This document shows, piece after piece, positions 10,914 through 21,660 of a stretch of 64,000 bases of DNA. A program made the translations under genes and the position numbers. The notes beneath the pieces were generated by a model, which was given only the letters and a program-made list of their open reading frames with translations, was not told the origin of the DNA and did not search any database. The stretch is from assembly GCA_021904315.1 (NCBI GenBank), contig CM038915.1, positions 2,108,001-2,172,000 of the forward strand. Direction: 5' to 3'. The DNA is from Sphagnum magellanicum (Eukaryota; Streptophyta; Sphagnopsida; Sphagnales; Sphagnaceae). Numbering within the stretch: position 1 is the first letter of the stretch; every line of letters starts with the position of its first letter.

Positions 10914-13900
10914 AATGACAATTTAACTTCAATATTTAATAAATGTACATTGTACTAGCAATTCATGATACATAGACTTTTGGTTATCAAAATATAAATT
11001 GTGACCTTCCTTTTCAATACATCTAGTTTAGGTTGGGTTTTGTTTCACAATGTATGTATATCAAAGGTTGTTTGACATTCCAAATAGTAATAATTAACAA
11101 AATGCCAAAGTCACCGAAGTGCCATTTTCAATTAGGTTCATTTGCATGAAGGTGAAAAGACAAAATAAAGGAAAGTAAAAGAAAGGACATCAACAAGTGT
11201 TGCCCAAAAACATATACACCCAAACTCCAATGGATAATCAAAAAACAAATCTTCCTTCAACCCCCTCCACTTTAGTCCTTCCTCTTGGATTATGGTAAAA
11301 ATAAATTACATAAGGTGACTAATGCTTCAAGGTTAAAAAAAGGCTTGAAGGTCTTTGTAGTTTCCCTTTAAAGCTTGATATGAATGTGTGTTTTCTTTCT
11401 AAACATGTCCACTAAAATTCAAGTTGCACCAAATTATTGGGAATACGTTTTTCAAAAGAACATCCACCCAACTCCAGTGGATTAAAAAAAAATTTGTCCC
11501 TACCCCCTCTTTCCACTTTTTGTTTGAAGAATTTATATCTAGGTGCTTCCTACCCTTATGAAGTTTGAACCTTCATTTGAGCTACATACCTAATGCCTTT
11601 CTACTTGTTATCCTAAGCATGTGATACAATTTGTTTTTTTGATGCCCTAAATTTACTATAATCTACTAACTACTTAGAAAGACAATCACATGCACCATGA
11701 ACTTGTAAATTGTGTTGTGGTTGTCATACTTGAACCAAAGGGGGTGTTGTCAAAATCCGTTATTCTATTCCAACAACTAAATTGCAATTAACTCCTACAA
11801 CAAAATGCAAATTAGAGAAAACATTAAAATTTATAATGAACTCAAGCATTATACGTACATCCTTATTTACAAATGCAAGATACAAATCAAGTGAGGTCCA
11901 TGTCATTTGAAGTGTTGAAAAATTGAGAAAATAACAACTTGAACCCACCTTCTTTGTGTGTGAATTCTAGCCTTCTTTTCTTGATCGTGTTGTTAGGTTG
12001 CACAATTTGTCCTCCTTAGCAATCATGATTCTACACCTTAAACTACATTACCCACAACTTTTGATCCATTCAAAATTAGAAAACTTTGCCTACACTTTCA
12101 AGCTTCTAAAAACACCATTGTTGGGAAGAGTATACCCAAAAAACCTTAATTAAGGCTCCTTGTTGAAAGGAGGTGATAGGTAGGCTTGTTAGAGTACGTG
12201 AATTTGAATTTTCGCCACCCTTTTATGCCATGTGTCATATGGCACACATGTATACATCCCCAATGTGTCATGAAATATAGGCCACATGTTATGCCATATC
12301 ATATGATATGGCAATGGTTCATGTCATATGTTTCATGCCCCATCTAATAGGCATCATTGAAATGGTTCATGCAATATGTTGCAAGCCCCATGTCACATGC
12401 ATCTCTTGTAACATGCATTACATGTAATAGTTCAATCATCTAATTAAAACCAATCCATAAAGGAATGTCACCAAAAAAGGAGTATGACATTCAAATATGT
12501 ATGTTAAATTGTCACAACAAAGTAATGTATGCATATGTCATTATAGGAAAGCCTTGAAAACACACAACTAGTGTGCAAGAGCAATATATTTTCTTATAAC
12601 CTAATAACAAAATGATTCTAACAACCTTGATGGATGAACATGTTTTGGATTCCTTTCTTTGTGGACTATCATGGCCTTCCATGAGTATCTTAACAACAAA
12701 TGAATTTTACACACAACATTCCTAGAATCCCAACAAAAATGTAAGTATGGAGATGGAAAAGATATGAACAAGCAATGTCTGCAACATCTTGAGATCTTCC
12801 CAGCTACTTTTAACTATAGAGAACTTCCTTGGAGCTCCCAAACATTCAAGTACTTAGTCTTTCACATGCCTCCTCCCCAACTATCTCAAGCACGTTCAAC
12901 TTGAGTAAGAATCCCACTAAGGCTAGTCCATACAACCCCCTTGAGCCTTTCATCACTTCCATCCTAAAATTGTACTGACACATCGACTTCTAAAACGTTC
13001 TATTCTCCAATTTTAGTGTAGTGGAACATCCTAAAGCAAACATGAGCAAACTATTCATAATCCAAGCTTTAAGCATTCCTCCTAAAAGCTTCCAACTCAA
13101 ATAGACCAAATTGAAGAAAAAAATTGAGTAAAAAAACCAGCTTGCTTAGCTTTCTTCATTGCCATGTATTTATTTCCTTCCTTCACTAGGCGTTTTCTTT
13201 ACTCCCTTGAACAAATCCTGCATCACACCAATTAAGAAAATCCAGGAAGCAACATTCCATCACCAACTTTTGATCTAGGTGTCAACATTCCATGAAGAAC
13301 AACAAACCAAATCCCGTAACTTGCAAACGAAAAAAGAAACACAAAAATAGCAAAGACATCAAGAAGCCAAATATGGCTCCTATAACATGAATGATTGCCA
13401 ACCATCCTCTCTCTTGGCATTTTCTAGCACTACATCCATCAACCCAATACTTCATTCGTTTGGGTTATCTCATCACTTCCTATGGTTAGGGCTTAATCAT
13501 CAAAAGTTTCTACTGACACAGATCCAAGTCATAGGAGTTTATGTTAAAAAATGACATGGCATGTCTCAATGATAACATATACCTTATTTTGTTACCTACT
13601 AACCATAAGAACACCCACAACCCAAGCAAACCTTCACCAAAAGGAATATGTCCGTTTCAACCCAGCAGCAAACCAGCACGTCAATCAAGGAAACCCGAAA
13701 CACAACCTCGTTTGATAGTCCTTTTAGTGCCTTGTTCTTCCCCCAACAATAACAACTATGTGCACATATAATGTTGAGGGATTTTGATTAACCTTCCAAC
13801 ACTGGTAGTTAAAAGGTAGTCAAGTAGGTACCATTAATATATATGTAATGAATGTAAGTTGTTACTTCGTAGGTAGGGTGATGGGTGGGTATTAAACATG

Positions 13901-15282
13901 TATCTATATTCATTAGTATATAGTTGACCATCATGGTTAGCTATCGAATAGGAATGAAATGAAAAAGTGTTTCCAATCCATATATTGTCCATCTTGCATG
14001 ATATGTTGGTGATTGTTGTTCACTTGGCAAAATATCTGACCCAACACTCACCAGTGCACCATCCATAAACACGCATGACTTGCGGTTCATGCCAATTGTT
14101 AACATTAGGTTCCATCTTGGTAACCTATCTTTTATCCTTTTGATCTCCCTCTTCCTTTACCTATAAGCGCCACATACATGTATGAGTTTTTGTGCCATTC
14201 CAAACTTTCTCATTGTTTACTTGACCTTATTAATATAAAAAGGTTTTTGCAATTTGAAATGCCTAATTTAGCATGGCTATCCCAACACTTGATAAATCTT
14301 CTTAATGCTTGTAGATTGTCGTGAACAAATTTCACTTTGCATCACTTTCTTTAGCTTTTTGTTATTGAAGGACATATATCTTTTGAAATAATTAATCTTG
14401 TTTCTATGCCATGGAGATAAACATTGTTGAAATGGTGGCCTCCAAATTTTTAATGCACTCTTTTTACCTCTTTGTAAGAGTAAAATGTAAGTTTTCTTAA
14501 CAATTATTGTTCTTTCTCAACCATGGTACTCTTATGTACATGAAGGTATAAAAGATGAGCTAAAGTTTATGATTGAAGGGATACATATGGCATCAAAACC
14601 TTCGCAACATCACTAAAATCATACAAGGTGTAAAACTAGATGTGTTATGTTTTAATATCATTCATGAACATTATAACTTTTATACAATCCATCAAAGTTT
14701 TCCTGCACATTTTGATGGAAGTGGGTATATACCATAATAGTTTACATTATAATACTAAGCAAGTGTATTAGAAATTACAATACTTTAATATTGGCAAATT
14801 ATCTTCTTTATTGTCACTAGATTATGTAACATAGTATGGACAAACCATGTTTAACTTGATCATTTTGAGGCTTATGTAACAACATGCCATTTTGTGTTAG
14901 TAGGTTCAAATAGACCTTATTATATTTTGATTATTATGAGATTTACTCTTGGCCCTCATACCCTCTTTGCTAATGAACAATGCAAATGAAAAATATTTGT
15001 AGAGTTAGAATGTATTTTTTAATTAATAATGTTTGTATGCTTTGAAAATATTGAAAACCATGCATAGTTTTGAAAAAGGCAGTAAAAGTCAAAATGCGTG
15101 GACAACCAAGTATGACATATTGCAGGCACTGTTTCAGTCCAACAATGTGGTTTTGTATTTCTGGTCCCAAAACCTAGAGAGTAAACATCTCTAGGTGAAA
15201 ATTGTACTATCTACCTCAACACCCAAATCATTAGGTTGATCTCAAACTTCAAAGCACATCTATCTACTCAATAAAGTTTTTC
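10914..15282. other. Non-coding DNA of the left arm, 3' side of the HNL gene
   Basis: No frame here looks like a gene, and the small open frames have no recognisable motif. The stretch matches about 42630-47934 in the right arm, apart from the solo LTR inserted there. It contains a perfect 22-bp palindrome (12292-12313) and a short dispersed-repeat core near 14041-14085. Confidence 0.6.
12292..12313. repeat. Perfect 22-bp palindrome (left copy)
   Basis: The half-site TGCCATATCAT is followed immediately by its exact reverse complement. It lies in a tract rich in short CATATG and CATG words. The same palindrome is intact in the right arm at 46504-46525. Function unknown; chance in a repetitive tract is possible. 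Confidence 0.85.
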
Positions 15283-18200
15283 TTAAAACCTGATTCTAAA
15301 GCTCCTCCAAATCAAGGAATTCTCCCTATTTTTCCTACAAGACCTTTTAAGATCATCTGTACACCACCGCAGATCCAAGTTCCTCAAGTTTGTTAAGACT
15401 TCTAGAGAGAGAGGTAAGCTTCCAAGAGAGTCACATCTATAGAGAATAAGTGTTTGCAACTTAGGGATAGCACCTCCCTCCACCTCTGGAAATTCGACAA
15501 ATTTAATACAGTCTAGTAACTTGAACTCTATAAGAGCTGGAAAAGCACCACGATGTGTGAAAGAACCTGGAAGCCTTTCTAAACAAGAACACGAAATTAC
15601 AGAAAGACTTCTAAGGTTTTTGAAATCTGGCATCCAAGCTGGCAAGGTTAAAAGTTTGTGAAAATCATTTAACCTCAAGTCTTCAAGCTTTGTGAGTGCA
15701 GATATATTGCCAGGCAAGAGCACATGTTGACAATTCGCTACTTCAATGCGAAGGTGTGTGAGAACTTTGAACCCAAATATGTTTTCCAAGGAAACTCCTT
15801 TTGCTTCAGCTTCATGATGTTCTGCCCATCTCAACTGACTACAAAACCCTGTGTCTAAAACTTGAAGTGATGCTAAGCCAACCACTCCAGAAGGGACATA
15901 TCTCAAATTGTGACAACATGATAGATTGAGATTCCTTAACATTTGTAAATTTTCTATTGACTCTGGTAATTCTCGCAGATAAGAATTATGTGACAGGTTA
16001 AGATAAACCAAATGCTTGAGATTACCAAGTTCCTCAGGCAGATACCGAAACATTCCATAAGATAGATCCAGAACCCTTAGATTTTGAATGCCCTTCAGGA
16101 AACCTGCTGGCACATCAGATATCTGGTTGTGACCAAGTAGTAGTGTCAGCAGCTCAGGTGCACAAAACGTTGAAGGGAGTGTCTCCAATTGGTTTTGGCA
16201 TAATGATAATCTGCGAGCTTTAAGAGGTTGCTTACATTCAGTTATCCACTTTGGAGGAAACTCTGTCAAATTTTGACCTGCTTGATAAAGAGCAAGCTGT
16301 TTTGCAGGGGTTGTGCCACCATCAATTCGTAGTATGTAGAAAGCCAAGTCTCTCATCACATCATGTACCTTGGTGTACTGTGGGAAAACCTCTTCATCAA
16401 ACTTTTCATACAAGTCTTCATCTGACTCTTCATCCGACTTTTCATCTGACTCTTCATCCAACTCTTCATCCAACTCTTCTTCATGCAAATCCACTTCATC
16501 CAACTCTTCTTTATCCAACTCTTCTTTCACATGTAAAAGATAATCCCGAAGGCAGCGTGTTTCTTCGATATCCTCCCTCTCATCATCCGAAATTCCATCT
16601 AACTTTTCAATTGACTCAATCAATGATCGCCTCCTCAATTTCATTAACAAGTTATATACATCATCTTCAGGATCATCTTCAGAATCATCTTCAACAAGCC
16701 CTTCTCCAATCCAACACCAAAGCAAAACTTGAAACTTCACCTTATGATCTTCAGGAAATGCTGCAAAGTAAGTAAAACAGTCCTGCAAGCGAGGGTCAGC
16801 CTCTTTCAGGACATCATAGCCAAGCTTCAAGTGCTCATACAATTTATTTTTCATAGTTCTCTCCTGCATGCATGATTCCTTCAACTTCTTGAGTAGTGGC
16901 TTCCATTCCCGTTCAACTGAGGTCTTTCCAAACATTGCTGCACCTATCACCTTCAGAGCTAATGGAAGACCTCCACACTCCTCAGCCATAGACTTTGCCA
17001 ATGCCTCTAATCCAGGCGGAACACTAGATGATGTCCCAAATGCATGCACGCGAAATAGGCTCCAACTATGCTCTGGTAAAAGAGTCTTCATATGCTCTAT
17101 ATGCTCTTGGCTTATACATGGTCTCTGCAATATAGACTCGATTCTGGTGGTCAACAATGTCACACTGCCCTCTCCCTTGCCTAAGTCAAGTGCATCAAAG
17201 TCTTCATCTTTCCAAACATCATCCAAAACCAAGAACACCCTTTTTTGTGTAAGCTCACTTTCCAATTTTTGCTTGTAATCCACCATGTTGGAATGCTGAT
17301 GTGGTTTTGAACCCATGTCATCACTTATGCTTCGATAGAGAGACAATATGTCTGGAGTTTGCCCCACAGTGAGCCAAATAAATGTTGCTCCTCGAAAATG
17401 AGATTGCACCTTCCAGCTCTCCCACACTTTTCGAAGAAGAAAAGTTTTCCCAACCCCGCCCATGCCCCAAACTCCAACATAGCGAGGACTTGCATCACTT
17501 CCTGCTGAGGTGAGCAACTTTTCTACCCTCTCCACATAGCTCTCCAGACCAAAGATTTCTTGAGACAAGTTATGAGCCTCATAACGATTTTCTCTTGCCA
17601 CCTTTAGAATCAAGATACAATTTTAAAAGGGTTAGTCCCATTCTCATTCATAGATGAAACAACACTACATCCTCACTCGTTCAAATGTTAATGCACTTTA
17701 CTAAGAAATTAGCATTAGGAATCACTTCACAAATTCAAGATTCATCAACCTCAATCAAGTCCCACGTCCACCCTACCAAAAAAACACTCACTCAAATTTG
17801 AAGAGTAATGCTTCTATCACAGTGAAACATGAAACTAGCTTGGTTATTAAGACTCACCTCTTTAATAAACCTTAGAAGCAATGTGTAGCTAATATGGTCT
17901 TGCCTTGTAGGCTTGCACACCTCCATGTGATTAGCATCCTCAACCTTGTAAGAATTACCTCCTGCTAATCGTTGTGCCGAAGAAAAACGAACCAAAATTC
18001 CCTGCTCCCACCACCAAATCAAAATTGCACATTACAACATATCAAACATGTAAATCTCAAAGATATTTGATAGAAAAAGGGGCATTTCTTGTAGCAAATA
18101 CATACCACATTCATTGGCTTGCCCTCACCAAAAGCATACACATTGACCTTCTTTTCCTTCAAAAAGTTTTCAAATTCTTCTGATAACTCTTCCATGTCTT

Positions 18201-19336
18201 GTTGAAAAGGTTGGACATTCTCCATTATCCGAGCATGATGTTTGTCATTGCATCTCAACAAGTCGTTCACATAATTGGCAATATTGTATGATCCCCCATG
18301 TGGAACTGCATAGAAGACCACCCCTCTCACATTATTCAAGAAGGCTTTTGCATGATCCACAGCAGCTCTGGTTAAATCATCCTCAGCATATCTGATGCCT
18401 GACATCTTCCTTGCCTCCACAACCAAGCTCTTCAACACCAATCCTCCAAAACTATGGCCTATTAGCACAATAGGACAATCCCATTTACACCTGCACAAAA
18501 CATATGCACTTGCTATGATAATTTCTCTGAAAACTTCTAAACACCATAATTTCCAAATTTCAACTGTCAAATATTTCAAATTAGTTGCCTATAGATACCT
18601 GGGATTGAAATATCTTTTGGAGGGCATACCTCCCTCATTATTCAAAAAAACATTTGCATACCTGACCGCTCACAACATTTCTAGGGTTTGGATTGGTCAA
18701 GGTCCTCATCACTTTAACAAACTAGCTTTTCAACACCAACCCCCAAAACTATCACCTATAAACACCTAAGTATGATTCCACTCACCCCCACACAATACAT
18801 TCATTTCCAATGGTGATTTTCACAAATCTTTTAAACTCCATCTCTATTTGAAATTAGTTGCCTGATAGCTACCATTGGTAAGTACTGACCCACTCTCCAT
18901 ACTAACCTTTGAGCTTTTGATAAATGAACCAATGTTAAGGATATAAATTCCAGATCTGAAAAATTATTTGCTTGATATATATTTGTGAGTGACACATTTG
19001 CTCAAGTGTGGCATTTTGGCAAACAAAGAGGGAGTGGCACCTTTTGATGAGAGTCTCGAATAGGTTATGAGCAATCTCTGATACATGATGATGAGGGGAG
19101 GTTATAACATGTGCATTGTATGAAACTGACAAAATACGCACATCTTCGCCCAAATCAAAGGGCAGCCATTCTTTAGCCCAACATACATCATCACGACCTC
19201 GTTGTGTCCATGTGCTTCTCCATGCATCAGTACTGCCATCTCCAGCAAATTGAGACCCATGGAAAAAAATGACATCCATTCTGGTCCATCTCTTGTTTTC
19301 TGGAGGCGGCCATAGCTGATGCTCCGGCAAATCACT
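15283..19336 (-). CDS. Hydrolase-NB-ARC-LRR immune receptor (HNL class), left copy
   Basis: Spliced minus-strand gene. Supported exons: 19336-19041, 18490-18106, 18001-17858, 17601-15283, all with GT-AG borders and compatible phases; stop TAA at 15285-15283. From the first in-frame ATG (19279) it gives 1028 residues. Residues 1-256 form a SERAC1-like alpha/beta-hydrolase with nucleophile Ser93 in GHSFGG, AVPHGGS at about 141-147, and likely catalytic His233 in ANHMEVCKP. The last exon holds the whole NB-ARC: P-loop GMGGVGKT (about 302-309), kinase-2 VFLVLDDVW (378-386), GGLPLAL (about 466-472), and VHD (about 668-670), followed by LRRs to the C-terminus. A 72-residue acidic block (ELDE, ESDE units) precedes the VHD. 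Such proteins are thought to act as intracellular immune sensors whose ADP/ATP switch controls the N-terminal domain; the hydrolase substrate is unknown. The protein may begin in upstream exons (see 21045-21092 and 21210-21248). No stop or frameshift is seen, so it looks functional. Confidence 0.9.
16387..16602 (-). repeat. Acidic repeat block inside the left HNL gene
   Basis: This stretch encodes 72 residues built on ELDE, ESDE and KSDE units, from about 12-bp repeats of the GAGTTGGATGAA type. It lies between the winged-helix end (RRRSLIES) and the VHD motif. The right copy has 90 residues at the same place. The repeats explain the long antisense frame on the plus strand at 16251-16775, which is a shadow. 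Confidence 0.9.
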
Positions 19337-20528
19337 CTACACCCCAAATTGCAACTATTACACTTTTGACCTGCTCCTGCTTACAGCACTTGAAAGCATT
19401 TGAAATTTGATAAGCAACTACAGCACCACTTGATCCATGAATTTAGAACAATGGCAATCCCAAGCAAATCCTAAGAAATCAATTACTAGGACAAAATGGC
19501 CCAACAAGCCCAGCTGAAGGAACTTACAAAACTAGCAGTCATGTCAAAATTCCATGCTGTTATAAGACGACACAAAGACCATAATAAGCTCAAACAGCAT
19601 CCCATATCTCCTTGATACAGGTAGTGTCATAGATTCCATGATATGTTCAGTGTCATATATTCTATGATCTGCCCAAAATCATTCCTCTGTAAACTGCTGT
19701 CCATTTAGCTCAATTCTGTGGAAGTGGTAGGGATGCAAAAACCTGCACCAGTGGCACTCATAAAATTTGAGCTGTAAAAAATGTTGGATCCTTCGAGCCA
19801 AGAAAGCTGCCATAAACCATATGCCACCACAAAACTCTACAGTCCACACCAAGGAGTTAACTAACTGTTTCTTTGCAAGACCACAACAAACCCAAATGCT
19901 GCAGAAGCTCCTTTACCAAACTTAACCTCTACTCACCATTTTGGACAAAACTGGCCTGATAACCCATTGGAAGCTTGACTATCTATTTCTTATCATCATT
20001 CTCAGTGTTATACAAATTACATTGTAATCAGAAAGTTAAAAAAACTAGACATACTACAACTATGAACATGAAAGTCCTCGCACTTGAAGGCCACATGTTG
20101 CTCTCAAGCATACAATCTTTTTTCTTTCACACAAAGAGGGCCGAAAGTCCCTGACAAACATGTGCAGCTACAAATATCATACCCTGTTGCAAGTTGTTCA
20201 GATCTTCTCTCATCTTGCAACTGAGCCACAGGGAGTGAATCTTTAGACTAAACATTACCTAACAACACCGCCTAGAAACATAGAACTATTGTGAAAGTGA
20301 GATAAAGCTGTTTTTTCAAATAAAACCTGAAGCGGGGATAAAAACAATATGCAATTTGTATCTAGTTGATTTTTGACCCTGGGATGGTTGAATTTGGTGA
20401 GATTGTCGGTAAAACTTTGTTTCATTTTGAAGGACGAATTACTCTCATGTGATGAAAAGTTCACAAATTATTAGACCCCAAGCACGACTCACGTTCAGCC
20501 AAAATTTGCCTATTGCAGAAACGGAGTT

Positions 20529-20750
20529 TTGCACCCCAGAAACGTTGAATATCTGAAGTTTCAGAGTTTGGGAACACTTGAAAAAAGAATGGCAGACGAT
20601 GTACTAAAAAAATTCATATCTCTTGCAACGACAATTCAATCTTTTCAACAGCGTGGTCTTCGGCTTAGTACCTCAAAAACTGGACAAAAATCCAAGGAAT
20701 TTCAATCCAGCTCATGCAAAGGATTCAATCTGCACAAGCAAAGTGGTTAA
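20529..20750 (+). CDS. Small hypothetical frame, divergent from the HNL gene (left copy)
   Basis: An open frame of about 73 codons on the strand opposite to the HNL gene includes an ATG giving MADDVLKKFISLAT and a basic, Ser-rich tail. A plausible splice acceptor (TTGCCTATTGCAG) lies just upstream. The right arm keeps the same frame open (37362-37108). It matches no family I know. It could be an exon of a divergent transcript or chance openness in the HNL leader; with arms only a few percent apart, shared openness is weak evidence. Confidence 0.2.
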   Translation: MHPRNVEYLKFQSLGTLEKRMADDVLKKFISLATTIQSFQQRGLRLSTSKTGQKSKEFQSSSCKGFNLHKQSG

Positions 20751-21044
20751 ATGATTCAAGGTCCTTCAGCAACAAGACGGTAGTCAAACTTGTTCTGGAA
20801 TGTGATTGAACGAATTCCTCAACATCACTAGAACTCCGAGTGATACTGCAAAGTGAAGTACAGGACGGCCCGCCAATCTGCGCAAATCAAGCACAGGAAA
20901 AGATTTGATGACTCGGATCATACCATCCACAAGAGTGCAGTGTGATGAGACACAAGCCGACCAAACTAGTGTAGACATCATACACAAGATCTGATTTTGC
21001 AGATGCCAGATAAAGTTATATATATATGCAAGCGGATGGCATAC

Positions 21045-21092
21045 CAGGGCGATGGTGGTGGGCTTGGCCAACACTGCAGAGTACTGCCAGTC
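21045..21092 (-). CDS. Candidate second coding exon of the left HNL gene
   Basis: On the minus strand a 48-base stretch lies between an acceptor (CTGACAG) and a donor (GTATGC) and reads DWQYSAVLAKPTTIAL in phase 0. The right arm has the same exon with the same borders (36799-36846). It would splice in phase to the exon starting at 19336. No protein similarity supports it; it may be leader sequence. Confidence 0.35.
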
Positions 21093-21209
21093 CTGTCAGA
21101 GTAAAGAACCAACGAACAGCAACCCTTTCAACTACGGAGCAGATCCGATCTCGTGACGGTTGACCAGCGCATATTTCTCTCATGGGAGAAGAAGAACCAT
21201 CGACCTTAC

Positions 21210-21248
21210 AACAATATACCAAGTGGCTTTTTCCGTGGATGCTTCCAT
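21210..21248 (-). CDS. Candidate first coding exon of the left HNL gene
   Basis: On the minus strand, ATG at 21248 opens MEASTEKATWYIV and runs 39 bases to a GTAAGG donor in phase 0. The right arm has the identical peptide and donor (36643-36681). Joined in phase to 21092-21045 and 19336 onward, it would add 48 residues before the internal Met at 19279. This is an inference from splice signals and phase only. Confidence 0.35.
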
Positions 21249-21660
21249 TCGAGAGACGAAACAACGGGGGGAGAAAGATTGCCGATCTTCACTCTGCACA
21301 ACAAACTGCAGCCTAGAGCCCTGAAGCTCCCTATAGCGGGACCACTAGTCCTACGACCTCTACGGGGGGGGAAATAATGGTTCGCAAAGCAAGACACATG
21401 GGACTTCTGCAAACCTCAAAGAAACCCCCAACAGAAACTTATTACCAACATATTGCAGCATACATATGCAAGAACAAGCTTCACATCTCCAAATCCAAGC
21501 TCCACAATCTGTAGAGAAAAACAAACGGTGAGATAACAGGAGTGGACAGAGAAATCGAGCTGCCGACGCGAAAAACACAAAAGTGTGAAGAAATAGGAAC
21601 AAGTAAGACTATATAAATAGGTTTGTAGTATGTGCTACGAACAGAAGTGCAATTTCAAGT

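Larger units (their letters stand above)
5934..21660 (+). repeat. Left arm of a large inverted duplication
   Basis: The reverse complement of this segment matches 36232-52381 nearly collinearly. The outer edge lies at ACCCTTGTTCACC (5934), which pairs with GGTGAACAAGGGT ending at 52381. The inner edge lies near GCAATTTCAAG (21660). The arm carries an intact HNL receptor gene and a coding relic. It contains about 540 bp (6538-7078) that the right arm lacks. By eye the arms differ by a few percent, so this is an older duplication and not a recent or assembly-generated mirror image. Confidence 0.95.
19337..21660 (-). promoter_or_regulatory. 5' leader and promoter region of the left HNL gene
   Basis: This 2.3-kb stretch separates the first certain HNL exon from the inner end of the arm and is conserved in the right arm (36232-38495). 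It is more GC-rich towards the spacer. It holds two short candidate coding exons (listed separately) and a small divergent open frame (20529-20750). Read on the minus strand, a TATTTATATAG stretch near 21620-21610 could be a TATA element, but the right arm has only GATTTATAGAG there. The transcription start cannot be fixed from sequence alone. Confidence 0.4.

Noticed and set aside
10500-10958. 152-codon plus-strand frame, mirrored at 47890-48348
   Set aside because: It is antisense to the zinc-finger segment of the relic; the finger strand carries the motif and this strand has no recognisable content.
16251-16775. 174-codon plus-strand frame rich in HPTL repeats
   Set aside because: It is the antisense of the acidic repeat in the left HNL gene; the period keeps all frames open. 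The same applies to 41023-41601 on the minus strand.
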